From positions 1-8,538 of the forward strand of contig JADGEG010000079.1 in the NCBI GenBank assembly GCA_016744485.1: a stretch of 8,538 nt of DNA, in the 5' to 3' direction. The translations under genes and the position numbers were made by a program. The notes under the pieces were generated by a model, which had not been told where the DNA came from, did not search any database, and saw only the letters and a program-made list of their open reading frames with translations. The first letter of the stretch is position 1. Every line of letters starts with the position of its first letter. Positions 1 through 6,540 of this stretch are shown piece after piece. This DNA is from Arcobacter sp. (lineage in GTDB: Bacteria; Campylobacterota; Campylobacteria; Campylobacterales; Arcobacteraceae).

Positions 1-570
1 AAAAGAGCTGCTCAAAATTGTGGTATGCCTTATGTTAATCATAGATGGTTAGGTGGAATGTTAACTAATTATGGAACTATGAAAAAATCTATTAGAAAAC
101 TTGAAGTGATTAAAAAAATGAAAGAAGAAGGTCAATTTGATCTTTTAACAAAAAAAGAAGCTTTAATGCTTTCAAGAAAAGAAATTAAATTAGAACTTTA
201 TTTAGGTGGAATTAAAGATATGGCTAAATTACCTGATTTAATGTTTGTTTTAGATGCAGTTAAAGAAAAAATTGCGATCTTAGAGGCTAGACGATTAGGT
301 ATTAAAGTTGTAGCACCATTAGATACTAACTGTGATCCTGATTTAGTTGATTATCCAATTCCTGGAAATGATGATGCTATTAGATCAATTCAATTATTTT
401 GTAATGAAATGGCAGCAGCTATTAATGAAGGAAAAGCCTTGTTAGCTGAAGAACAAGAGCAAGTTCTTGAAGAAAAAGCTCCTGTTACAGCTGAAGAAAC
501 AAGTGAAATAATTGCTGAAGCTGTTTCTGAAAGTAACACAGAAGCTAAAGCTACAACAAAGGAAGCATAA
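1..570 (+). CDS. rpsB: 30S ribosomal protein S2, 3' part (5' end outside window)
   Basis: The reading frame is open from base 1 ([16 protein letters not shown]...), so the ATG at 25 is an internal methionine and the gene is cut by the window edge. About 189 residues remain. The segment [12 protein letters not shown] is a hallmark of bacterial S2, followed by the [12 protein letters not shown] helix and the conserved [12 protein letters not shown], and the segment with [15 protein letters not shown] and PIPGNDDA also matches the S2 core. S2 is a late-assembling protein of the small subunit, near the mRNA exit side. After the core comes an Ala/Glu-rich acidic tail of about 45 residues, which looks disordered. 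The tail also carries the Shine-Dalgarno sequence for tsf, which starts 2 bases after this stop. rpsB-tsf is a near-universal bacterial pair. Identification is secure; the promoter lies upstream of the window. Confidence 0.97.
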   Translation, partial: KRAAQNCGMPYVNHRWLGGMLTNYGTMKKSIRKLEVIKKMKEEGQFDLLTKKEALMLSRKEIKLELYLGGIKDMAKLPDLMFVLDAVKEKIAILEARRLGIKVVAPLDTNCDPDLVDYPIPGNDDAIRSIQLFCNEMAAAINEGKALLAEEQEQVLEEKAPVTAEETSEIIAEAVSESNTEAKATTKEA

Positions 571-572
571 TT

Positions 573-1619
573 ATGGCAGGAGTAAGTCCAAAATTAATCA
601 AAGAATTAAGATCAATGACTGGTGCAGGTATGTTAGATTGTAAAAATGCACTAAATGAAACTAATGGAAATTTGGATAAAGCTGTTCAAGCTTTAAGAGA
701 AGCTGGACTTGGTAAAGCTGCTAAAAAAGCAGGTAATATTGCTGCTGAGGGTGTTATTGCTATTAAAATAAATGAAGATAATACAAATGCAAGTATGTTA
801 GAGCTTAATGCTCAAACAGATTTTGTATCTAAAAACAAGCAATTTCTTGACTTAACTCAAGAAATTTTAAGCCATGCTCAATCAAATAATATTACAGATT
901 CTAAGTCTTTATTGGAGTCGCATATTAACAATATGGAATTTAATGAATTTTTAAATGGTAAAATTGCTACAATTGGTGAAAATCTAGTTGCAAGAAAATT
1001 AAGTTCTGTATCATCTGATGTAGTAAATGCTTATGTTCATACAAATGGTAGAGTTGGTGTTTTATTAGCAGCAACTTGTAATAAAGATGCAAAAGAAAAA
1101 ACTATTGCATTAATAAAAAGTTTAGCTATGCATGCCTGTGCTATGAAACCATCTGTAATATCATATACAGATTTAGATTCTTCTTTTGTAGAATCTGAAA
1201 ATAGAGCAATTGTTGCAGAAATAGAAGCAGAAAATGATGAGCTAGTAAGATTAAATAAGCCTTTAAAAAATATTCCACAATTTGTTTCAAAAAATCAGTT
1301 AACAAGTGATACTATTGAAAGTGCTAAAAATGTAATGAAAGATGAATTATTGGCACAAGGTAAACCAGAAAAGATTATTGAAAATATTTTAAAAGGTAAA
1401 ATTTCAAGATGGATTGAAGATAATTCTCAATTAGATTCAAGAATGGCACTATTAAGCCAAGCTTATGTAATGGATGATAAAAAAACAGTTGAACAAGCAA
1501 TTAGCGATACTGATTCATCGATTAAAATAGTATCTTATATAAGATATGAATTAGGTGAGGGAATTGATAAAAAAGAAGAAAACTTTGCAGCTGAAGTAGC
1601 AGCACAAATGAATAAGTAA
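573..1619 (+). CDS. tsf: translation elongation factor Ts
   Basis: This is EF-Ts, the guanine nucleotide exchange factor that releases GDP from EF-Tu. The N-terminal UBA-like domain (about residues 5-55) has the signature TGAGMLDCKNAL. The core motif TDFV (82-85) supplies the Asp-Phe pair that in the family intrudes near the EF-Tu magnesium site. The C-terminus, GEGIDKKEENFAAEVAAQ, is canonical. At 348 residues it is longer than the E. coli protein (about 283). Much of the excess lies at about residues 215-255, next to the coiled-coil region, and I recall C. jejuni EF-Ts being similarly long. AAAGGA at 558-563, inside the end of rpsB, sits 9 bases from the ATG and supports this start. The 2-base gap to rpsB implies co-transcription. 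Confidence 0.98.
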   Translation: MAGVSPKLIKELRSMTGAGMLDCKNALNETNGNLDKAVQALREAGLGKAAKKAGNIAAEGVIAIKINEDNTNASMLELNAQTDFVSKNKQFLDLTQEILSHAQSNNITDSKSLLESHINNMEFNEFLNGKIATIGENLVARKLSSVSSDVVNAYVHTNGRVGVLLAATCNKDAKEKTIALIKSLAMHACAMKPSVISYTDLDSSFVESENRAIVAEIEAENDELVRLNKPLKNIPQFVSKNQLTSDTIESAKNVMKDELLAQGKPEKIIENILKGKISRWIEDNSQLDSRMALLSQAYVMDDKKTVEQAISDTDSSIKIVSYIRYELGEGIDKKEENFAAEVAAQMNK

Positions 1620-1652
1620 TTATTTTTTATAAAAAAATATAAGGTTTAAGTA

Positions 1653-2333
1653 ATGAGTGATAATTTATCTAATAATACACTTGTTACAAATGACCTTTTA
1701 CTACAAGCTATAAATTTATCTCATAAATTTGATTATGAGTTATTTAATAATATTAACTTATCGTTACATAAAAAAGAATCAATTGCTATCATTGGTACTA
1801 GTGGTAGTGGTAAATCAACCCTTTTAAATATATTATCTTCTTTATTAAAACCTACAACTGGAGAAATTTTTTTTAAACAAAAAGACTTATATTCACTTAA
1901 TAAAAATGATATTTTAGATATAAGAAGAGAAAATTTTGGTATAATTTTTCAAGCACATTATCTTTTTCGTGGTTTTACTGGAACTGAGAATTTAAAAATA
2001 TCATCATTATTATCTAATAATAACATTGATGATGATTTATTAAAAGAATTAGATATTGATTATATTATGAAACAAAATGTTGGAGAGTTAAGTGGTGGAC
2101 AACAACAAAGATTATCAATTGCACGAATTCTTACAAAAAAACCTGAGATTATCTTTGCTGATGAACCCACAGGAAATTTGGATAAACAAACAGCAAGTAT
2201 TGTAATGTCTTATTTAAATAATTATATAAAAAATAATAATGCTGGTATGATTCTAGTAACACATGAACATAGTTTAGCTACTAAGTGTGATAAAGTATTT
2301 GAACTTAATAATTTTAAACTTCAGGAGAAATAG
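1653..2333 (+). CDS. ABC transporter ATPase of LolD/FtsE/MacB type, without adjacent permease
   Basis: This is a 226-residue single nucleotide-binding domain. Visible motifs are Walker A GTSGSGKST (48-56), the Q-loop at Q100 (GIIFQ), signature LSGGQQQRL (146-154), Walker B EIIFADE (165-171) followed by PTGNLD, and the H-loop H204. The combination FADEPTGNLD with LSGGQQQR is typical of the LolD/FtsE/MacB group, which works with FtsX- or LolC-like permeases on outer-membrane lipoprotein release, division or efflux. No such permease is encoded nearby, so the substrate cannot be named. AAGG at 1641-1644 is 8 bases upstream of the ATG. The gene sits 33 bases after tsf and shares one base with the next gene (TAGTG). 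From memory, C. jejuni has an ABC ATPase in the same place (Cj1180c). The family call is firm and the specific role is open. Confidence 0.9.
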   Translation: MSDNLSNNTLVTNDLLLQAINLSHKFDYELFNNINLSLHKKESIAIIGTSGSGKSTLLNILSSLLKPTTGEIFFKQKDLYSLNKNDILDIRRENFGIIFQAHYLFRGFTGTENLKISSLLSNNNIDDDLLKELDIDYIMKQNVGELSGGQQQRLSIARILTKKPEIIFADEPTGNLDKQTASIVMSYLNNYIKNNNAGMILVTHEHSLATKCDKVFELNNFKLQEK

Positions 2334-3118
2334 TGAATTTAATATTAATAAGTACAAGTGAAATTATAATCAAAATTTTTTCATTAGTTTGTCAAAAAAT
2401 TGATATTGGTTTAGAAATAAAAACTAATTTTAATATTGATAATGATGTTGATTTTATCATTATTGATGGTGATTTTTTAGATGATGATTTTAATAGTTTA
2501 AAAAACCTATGTTCCAAATTAGGTCTTATTACAAATAAAAATTTAGCTTTTAGTAAAGCTAGAGATTTTGAATTAAGTACTCCATTTTTACCTACATATT
2601 TAAAAAAAATTTTAGAAAAACAAATAAAAGATATAAATGATAAAAAAGAAATACCATTACAAAATTATATTAATGAAGAAGAAATAAATATAAATGAAAC
2701 AAAAACAATCACTAATTATGTTGAATCATTAGCTGATGATATAGCTTCTAATATTGAAAGTGAAAATGATGAAAGTATTGTGAGCTTTTCTACTTTAAAT
2801 GAAGGTGGAATTCTAGATGATAGTGAACTTAGTAAAATATCTATTATCTTAAACGATGATAAAATAAAAAATGAAGTTTTACCAAGTATAAGAGAATGGA
2901 AAGATATTTCTTCTATTATTGATGAAGCTTTAGTTGAAGTCAAAGATTTTAGTTTTGAAAAGTTAAAAGAAAAACAATCTTATAAATTAATTCTAAGTGA
3001 CTACAATATGAATGAACTAAAACCATTATTTAATAAATTTGATCAAAATTTTATTGACAGATTATCAAATGGTGAAGAAATCGAACTTATTTTATGCTTA
3101 AAGGCTAATTATGATTAA
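2333..3118 (+). CDS. highly acidic protein, possible degenerate receiver-like N-terminus
   Basis: This 261-residue protein starts at GTG. AGGAG at 2323-2327 lies 5 bases upstream, and the GTG overlaps the TAG of the ABC ATPase, so coupling is likely. By hand count it has about 51 Asp/Glu against 29 Lys/Arg. It corresponds by position to the 'highly acidic protein' next to gmk in C. jejuni (Cj1178c, recalled). Residues 1-95 resemble a shortened response-regulator receiver: hydrophobic strand LILIST at the start, strand DFIIIDGD (40-47) with D45 where the phospho-acceptor would be, strand LGLITN (63-68), and TPFLPTYLKKIL (83-94), recalling the KPFLP...L end of receivers. The N-terminal acidic pair and the conserved Lys are missing. 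The middle (about 97-165) is acidic and probably disordered. The C-terminal part (about 180-260) looks folded, with no family I recognise. No signal peptide or membrane helix is seen. Function is unknown. Confidence 0.85.
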   Translation: MNLILISTSEIIIKIFSLVCQKIDIGLEIKTNFNIDNDVDFIIIDGDFLDDDFNSLKNLCSKLGLITNKNLAFSKARDFELSTPFLPTYLKKILEKQIKDINDKKEIPLQNYINEEEININETKTITNYVESLADDIASNIESENDESIVSFSTLNEGGILDDSELSKISIILNDDKIKNEVLPSIREWKDISSIIDEALVEVKDFSFEKLKEKQSYKLILSDYNMNELKPLFNKFDQNFIDRLSNGEEIELILCLKANYD

Positions 3119-3731
3119 TGAAGAAAAAGGTGGTATATTAATTGTCTCTGGACCTAGTGGTTGTGGTAAATCTACACTACTTAAAGAAGTATATAAAAAT
3201 GTTGATAATTATTATTTTTCTATTTCAACAACTACGAGAAATATAAGAAAAAACGAAAGTCATGGTGTTGATTATTTTTATATATCTAAAAAAGAATTTA
3301 AAGAAGATATTAAAAATGGACATTTTTTAGAGTGGGCTAAAGTGCATGATAATTATTATGGTACATCATTAAAGCCAATTATGAAAGCACTAAAAAAGGG
3401 AAAACTAGTTATTTTTGATATAGATGTTCAAGGACATGAAATTGTAAGAAAAAAATTAAATCATTTAGTAAGTTCTGTATTTATAACTACACCCACTTTA
3501 ACACAACTAGAAAGTAGATTAAAAAATAGGAATACAGATACAAACGAAGTAATTAATGGAAGACTAGAAAATGCACAATATGAAATTAAATATTTTCAAA
3601 AATATGATTATATAATAATAAACGATGATTTTAAATTAGCAAGTTCGACTTTACTTAATATAGCACAAATAGCTAGAAATAAAAGTACATTATATGATAA
3701 AGAAGATATGCTTAATAAATGGAGTAAGTGA
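3111..3731 (+). CDS. gmk: guanylate kinase
   Basis: This enzyme phosphorylates GMP (and dGMP) to GDP with ATP in the cytoplasm. At 206 residues it is the normal family length. The P-loop is GPSGCGKST (14-22). The GMP-binding region shows SISTTTRNIR (37-46, with R43 and R46), HGVDYFY (51-57) and FLEWAKVHDNYYGT (72-85), and the strand IFDIDVQG (101-108) is the conserved DxxxQG element. The lid region has SRLKNRNTD (135-143) with its arginines. The ATG overlaps the end of the acidic-protein gene by 8 bases, and AAAGG at 3100-3104 is 6 bases upstream, so the start is well supported and translation is probably coupled. It is the last gene of the rpsB cluster; no clear terminator follows before the next promoter. 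Confidence 0.97.
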   Translation: MINEEKGGILIVSGPSGCGKSTLLKEVYKNVDNYYFSISTTTRNIRKNESHGVDYFYISKKEFKEDIKNGHFLEWAKVHDNYYGTSLKPIMKALKKGKLVIFDIDVQGHEIVRKKLNHLVSSVFITTPTLTQLESRLKNRNTDTNEVINGRLENAQYEIKYFQKYDYIIINDDFKLASSTLLNIAQIARNKSTLYDKEDMLNKWSK

Positions 3732-3745
3732 CTTATATCAAATGA

Positions 3746-3767
3746 ATTATAAATATACTTATATAAT
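3746..3767. repeat. AT-rich inverted repeat overlapping the -10 box of the metal-transport operon
   Basis: ATTATA (3746-3751) and TATAAT (3762-3767) are perfect 6-base arms around a 10-base spacer, and the right arm is the -10 box itself. Zur or Fur operators often cover the -10 region of metal-transport genes, so this could be an operator. In DNA this AT-rich such repeats arise by chance, so support is weak. Confidence 0.25.
3762..3767 (+). promoter_or_regulatory. -10 box TATAAT of the zinc/manganese-type ABC operon
   Basis: A perfect TATAAT ends 13 bases before the ATG at 3781. No convincing -35 is present, which is usual for the housekeeping sigma factor of this phylum (established for Campylobacter and Helicobacter). 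Initiation about 7 bases downstream would leave a leader of only about 7 bases, with no room for a Shine-Dalgarno sequence. Start-site position is inferred. Confidence 0.55.
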
Positions 3768-3780
3768 AAAACACAATTAA

Positions 3781-4521
3781 ATGAATATTATTTTAGAAAT
3801 AAAAAATCTTTTTTATTCTTATGAAAAACAAAATATCTTAGACAATATTACTCTTAATGTTTTTTCAAATGATTTTTTAGCAATTATTGGACCAAATGGT
3901 GGTGGAAAAACAACATTATTAAAATTAATTTTAGGGCTTTTAGAATTAAAAAATGGACAAATTATTAAAAATATTAATAATAATCATATAGGTTATGTTC
4001 CTCAGAATACAAATTTAAATATAAATTTTCCAATCACTGCTTTAGAAGTTGTATTAATGGGACATATTAATAAAAAGAAACTATTCTTTTCATATTCAAA
4101 AGAAGACAAATCTTGTGCTCTAAATTCATTAAAACAAGTAGAAATGGATCAGTTTGCAAATGTTAAAATTGGAAATTTAAGTGGAGGTCAAAGACAAAGA
4201 ATATTTATAGCAAGGGCTTTATGTTCAAAACCAAAACTTATGCTTTTAGATGAACCAACTGCTAATATAGATGTTAAGGGGCAAAAAGATATTTATAATT
4301 TATTACAAAAACTAAATAAATTTATATGTATTATAGTTGTTTCTCACGATATTTCAGTACTTTTAAATTATGCAAAAAATGTGGCACATATTAATAAAAC
4401 TTTAGTTTATCATAAGCTAAGTCATATTCAAAAAGATTTTGATTTACATAAATACAATGAACATTTATGTGAAGTAGAGTTATTATCTTCACTTGGACAA
4501 ATACGAAAGTTAAATACATAA
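3781..4521 (+). CDS. metal-ion ABC transporter ATPase (ZnuC/MntB-like)
   Basis: This is the ATP-hydrolysing subunit of a high-affinity zinc or manganese importer (246 residues, cytoplasmic face of the inner membrane). Walker A is GPNGGGKTT (37-45), with the extra glycine typical of the metal/chelate class. Q-loop Q75 lies in GYVPQ, followed by FPITALEVVLMG (83-94), characteristic of the ZnuC/MntB/TroB group. Signature is LSGGQRQR (133-140), Walker B LMLLDE (153-158), and H-loop H189. The C-terminal tail holds H203, H211, H215, H223, H228 and C230, which could bind metal (inference). An in-frame TAA lies immediately before the ATG, so no upstream start is possible. There is no recognisable Shine-Dalgarno sequence. 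The stop overlaps the permease start by one base (TAATG). Sequence alone cannot separate zinc from manganese; ZnuC is my preference. The periplasmic binding protein is not in the window. Confidence 0.9.
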   Translation: MNIILEIKNLFYSYEKQNILDNITLNVFSNDFLAIIGPNGGGKTTLLKLILGLLELKNGQIIKNINNNHIGYVPQNTNLNINFPITALEVVLMGHINKKKLFFSYSKEDKSCALNSLKQVEMDQFANVKIGNLSGGQRQRIFIARALCSKPKLMLLDEPTANIDVKGQKDIYNLLQKLNKFICIIVVSHDISVLLNYAKNVAHINKTLVYHKLSHIQKDFDLHKYNEHLCEVELLSSLGQIRKLNT

Positions 4522-5321
4522 TGTTTGAATTATTAGAATATAATTTTATTCAAAATGCTTTATTATCAGCTATTTTAATATCAATTGCAATAGGAATAGT
4601 AGGTTCTTTAATAGTTGTTAATAAAATAACATTTTTATCAGGTGCTATTGCACATAGCTCTTATGGTGGTATTGGAATTTGTGTATATTTAGGACTTCCT
4701 GTATTCTTAGGTGCAAATGTCTTTGCTGTAATAAGTGCAATTATAATAGCATTTATTACTTTAAATAATAAGTCAAGAATAGATTCAATAATAGGAATGA
4801 TGTGGGCAACTGGTATGGCTATTGGAATTATTTTTATTGATTTAAGTTCAGGTTATAATGTAGATTTAATGTCTTATTTATTTGGTTCGATTCTAGCAGT
4901 TTCTAATTTTGATATTTATTATATGATAGCTTTGGATATTTTTATAATATTGCTTGTAGGTGTTTTTTATCAACAAATTTTAATAGTATCTTATGATAGT
5001 CAATTTGCTCTTTTAAGAGGAATTAGTCTTAAATTCTTTTACACACTTATTTTAGTATTATGTGCTCTTAGTGTCGTTGCTGCCATTAAAGTTGTAGGAT
5101 TAATTTTAGTAATAGCTTTATTAACTATTCCAACATATTTAGCTGAGATGTTTGTAAATAAGTTATCAAGTATGATGATTATTAGTACTTTGCTTAGCAT
5201 TATATTTACCTTAGGTGGTTTAAGTTTATCTTATATATTTGATATTAGCTCTGGTGCTAGTATTATACTATTAGCAATATCTATTTTATCTTGTGTAAAA
5301 CTATGGAAATATTTATTTTAA
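4521..5321 (+). CDS. metal-ion ABC transporter permease (ZnuB/ABC-3 family)
   Basis: This is the membrane subunit partnering the ATPase just upstream. It is 266 residues and almost entirely hydrophobic, with roughly eight membrane segments (about 11-33, 38-59, 61-82, 88-108, 130-155, 171-190, 191-209, 216-238 and/or 245-262). Family features are GAIAHSSYGGIG (41-52), which matches the conserved GDALSHA...LPG region with H45, then VDLMSYLFGSIL (114-125), the cytoplasmic loop YDSQFALLRGIS (158-169) that docks on the ATPase, LLTIPTYLAEM (200-210), and DISSGASIILL (241-251), matching the DxPSGAxIVL end of the family. Its ATG overlaps the ATPase stop by one base, so coupling is expected. No binding protein or regulator gene follows; a separate promoter begins about 38 bases downstream. 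Confidence 0.91.
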   Translation: MFELLEYNFIQNALLSAILISIAIGIVGSLIVVNKITFLSGAIAHSSYGGIGICVYLGLPVFLGANVFAVISAIIIAFITLNNKSRIDSIIGMMWATGMAIGIIFIDLSSGYNVDLMSYLFGSILAVSNFDIYYMIALDIFIILLVGVFYQQILIVSYDSQFALLRGISLKFFYTLILVLCALSVVAAIKVVGLILVIALLTIPTYLAEMFVNKLSSMMIISTLLSIIFTLGGLSLSYIFDISSGASIILLAISILSCVKLWKYLF

Positions 5322-5358
5322 TATTAATTTTCTACACAAAAACTTAACAAATAAACTT

Positions 5359-5364
5359 TATAAT
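5359..5364 (+). promoter_or_regulatory. -10 box TATAAT upstream of the cytochrome P460-family gene
   Basis: A perfect TATAAT lies 25 bases before the ATG at 5390, with no clear -35 element. Initiation near 5371 would give a leader of about 19 bases containing the strong ribosome-binding site AAAGGAG (5378-5384, 5 bases from the ATG). The gene can therefore be expressed independently of the metal transporter upstream. Confidence 0.6.
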
Positions 5365-5389
5365 CTTCTTGTAAATTAAAGGAGAACTT

Positions 5390-5938
5390 ATGAAAAACTT
5401 ATCTTTAGGAAAATTAGTATTGACATTTGCAATATTTAGTTTGTCTTTTTCTATCTTAGCACAAGCTAAAGAAGTGCCATTTGGTGGGAAAATAGATGTG
5501 GCTTATGCCAAATATTTGTGGGAAAACTTAGAAGCTAATAAATTAAACTCTACAGATGCTACTTTGTATGTTGGTGGTCCTCCACATGGAAAAGTAAGAG
5601 AAGTACTTGAAAGTACTATTGATGGTAAAAGAGTAATTGTAAAAAGAAATTATGGAGGTAAAGGTGTCTCTATTAAAAGTGTAACAAATGATAGGAAAAA
5701 ATACTTAAAAGCTATTACAGTTATGATTAAAAAAGATGGATATGATCCTAAAAACAATAACTGGTATTGGGTAAAATACAAAGCCGATGGTTCATTATTT
5801 ACTAAAGGAAGTAAACAAATTGCAGGAAAATTTCCTGGTTGTATTTCCTGTCATGCAAGTGCATCTGGTAATGATTTAGTTTTTGCACATAATAAAGAAG
5901 CTAATGCACCTATAACATTGGTTAAAGCTTTACGATAA
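5390..5938 (+). CDS. exported monoheme c-type cytochrome, cytochrome P460 family
   Basis: The product has 182 residues with a clear Sec signal peptide: a basic start (MKNLSLGK), a hydrophobic core (about 9-22) and AQA as a likely cleavage site after residue 26. The mature protein, about 156 residues, should be periplasmic. A single heme c site CISCH (151-155) lies near the C-terminus, followed by ASASGNDLVFAH. This C-terminal CxxCH followed by a D-x-V-F segment, together with WYWVKYKADGSL (125-136) and AITVMIKKDGYD (108-119), fits the cytochrome P460 / cytochrome c'-beta family. Known members oxidise hydroxylamine (P460, with a Lys-heme cross-link) or bind NO and CO (c'-beta). I cannot place the cross-linking Lys without an alignment, so activity is not assigned. 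The gene is monocistronic, with its own -10 and SD, and ends one base from convergent yajQ. Confidence 0.85.
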   Translation: MKNLSLGKLVLTFAIFSLSFSILAQAKEVPFGGKIDVAYAKYLWENLEANKLNSTDATLYVGGPPHGKVREVLESTIDGKRVIVKRNYGGKGVSIKSVTNDRKKYLKAITVMIKKDGYDPKNNNWYWVKYKADGSLFTKGSKQIAGKFPGCISCHASASGNDLVFAHNKEANAPITLVKALR

Positions 5939-5954
5939 TTTATCTAAAATTATC
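5934..5954. repeat. perfect 8-base inverted repeat spanning both convergent stop codons
   Basis: GATAATTT (5934-5941) and AAATTATC (5947-5954) are perfect complements around a 5-base loop. The repeat contains the TAA of the cytochrome gene (5936-5938) and the TAA of yajQ (minus, 5942-5940). It could act as a weak bidirectional terminator or 3'-end stabiliser. It is AT-only apart from one G:C pair, and no T-run follows on either strand, so it is not a standard intrinsic terminator. Confidence 0.4.
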
Positions 5955-6437
5955 AAATACTAAAGGGGATTTTAAATCTAATGATTTAAGATGTTTCATA
6001 ACATCTTGTAAGTCATCAAGATTTTTCCCTGTTACTCTTATTTCATCACCTTGATTAACAGATTTTACTTTAAGCTTTAATTTTTTTATTTCACTTTGAA
6101 TAGTTTTTGCATCATCTTTTTGAATAGAATCTATTAGTGCATAGGTATATTTTCTATTTCCACCTGAACTATCTTCTTGTTTAGCTTCATCAAGAGAATT
6201 TATAGGTATACCTCTTTTATTTAGTTTTGCTATTAAAATATCATAAATAGCATCGACTTTATTATCACTTGCTGAGTTTATACTAATATTTTTTGCTGTT
6301 TCATTAAACTTGATTTTTTTCTCAATTCCTTTAAAGTCATACCTATTAGTACATTCTTTTTGAGCTTGTACAATAGCATTCTTAAGTTCTTGAAAATCTA
6401 ATTTTGCAGAAATATCAAATTGGTGTTCTTTAGCCAT
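5940..6437 (-). CDS. yajQ: YajQ family cyclic di-GMP/nucleotide-binding protein
   Basis: At 165 residues this is the usual YajQ (UPF0234) length. Recognisable features are the start AKEHQFDISAKLD, then NAIVQAQKE, the diagnostic RYDFKG (32-37), LNKRGIPI (72-79), KLKVKSVNQGDEIRVTGKNL (121-140) and the C-terminal PLVFDNFR. The fold is two ferredoxin-like units. Family members bind nucleotides or RNA, and a Xanthomonas member was reported as a cyclic di-GMP effector acting with a transcription regulator; which role applies here is unknown. AAAGGA (minus, 6448-6443) is 5 bases from the ATG, and two TATAAT boxes lie just beyond, so it is probably transcribed alone. The 103 bases separating it from aspS contain no other gene and no convincing terminator. 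Its stop is separated by one base from the convergent cytochrome gene. Confidence 0.95.
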   Translation of the reverse strand: MAKEHQFDISAKLDFQELKNAIVQAQKECTNRYDFKGIEKKIKFNETAKNISINSASDNKVDAIYDILIAKLNKRGIPINSLDEAKQEDSSGGNRKYTYALIDSIQKDDAKTIQSEIKKLKLKVKSVNQGDEIRVTGKNLDDLQDVMKHLKSLDLKSPLVFDNFR

Positions 6438-6456
6438 AGTTATCCTTTGTGCTAGA

Positions 6457-6470
6457 ATTATATTATTATA
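6457..6470 (-). promoter_or_regulatory. tandem -10 boxes (two TATAAT) upstream of yajQ
   Basis: On the minus strand TATAAT occurs at 6470-6465 and again at 6462-6457, 8 bases apart and 19 to 27 bases from the ATG. Either could serve as the -10 element. The region is very AT-rich, so only experiment would say which is used. No -35 element is evident. Confidence 0.45.
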
Positions 6471-6540
6471 TTAATAGATATATTAAATAAAATTTTAAAA
6501 CTTTAACAAATACTTATTTAGTTTAATACATAATTGACAA

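Noticed and set aside
1623..1636. TTTTTTATAAAAAA palindrome between tsf and the ABC ATPase, considered as a terminator
   Set aside because: It is A/T only with almost no loop, lacks a GC stem, and the following gene has an SD close by and no clear promoter. A chance AT palindrome is more likely.
2716..2943. 75-codon open frame on the minus strand inside the acidic-protein gene
   Set aside because: It is the Ser/Ile/Leu-rich complement of the acidic coding sequence and matches no known family. It is best explained as a shadow of the real gene.
6534..6539. TTGACA on the plus strand, a perfect -35 hexamer
   Set aside because: No -10 follows at the right distance, and downstream on that strand lies only the antisense of aspS. 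In this phylum -35 hexamers are not a reliable signal.
6481..6540. Possible intrinsic terminator after aspS (AAAATTTT runs on the minus strand)
   Set aside because: No GC-containing stem followed by a T-run was found; only short A/T self-complementary runs.
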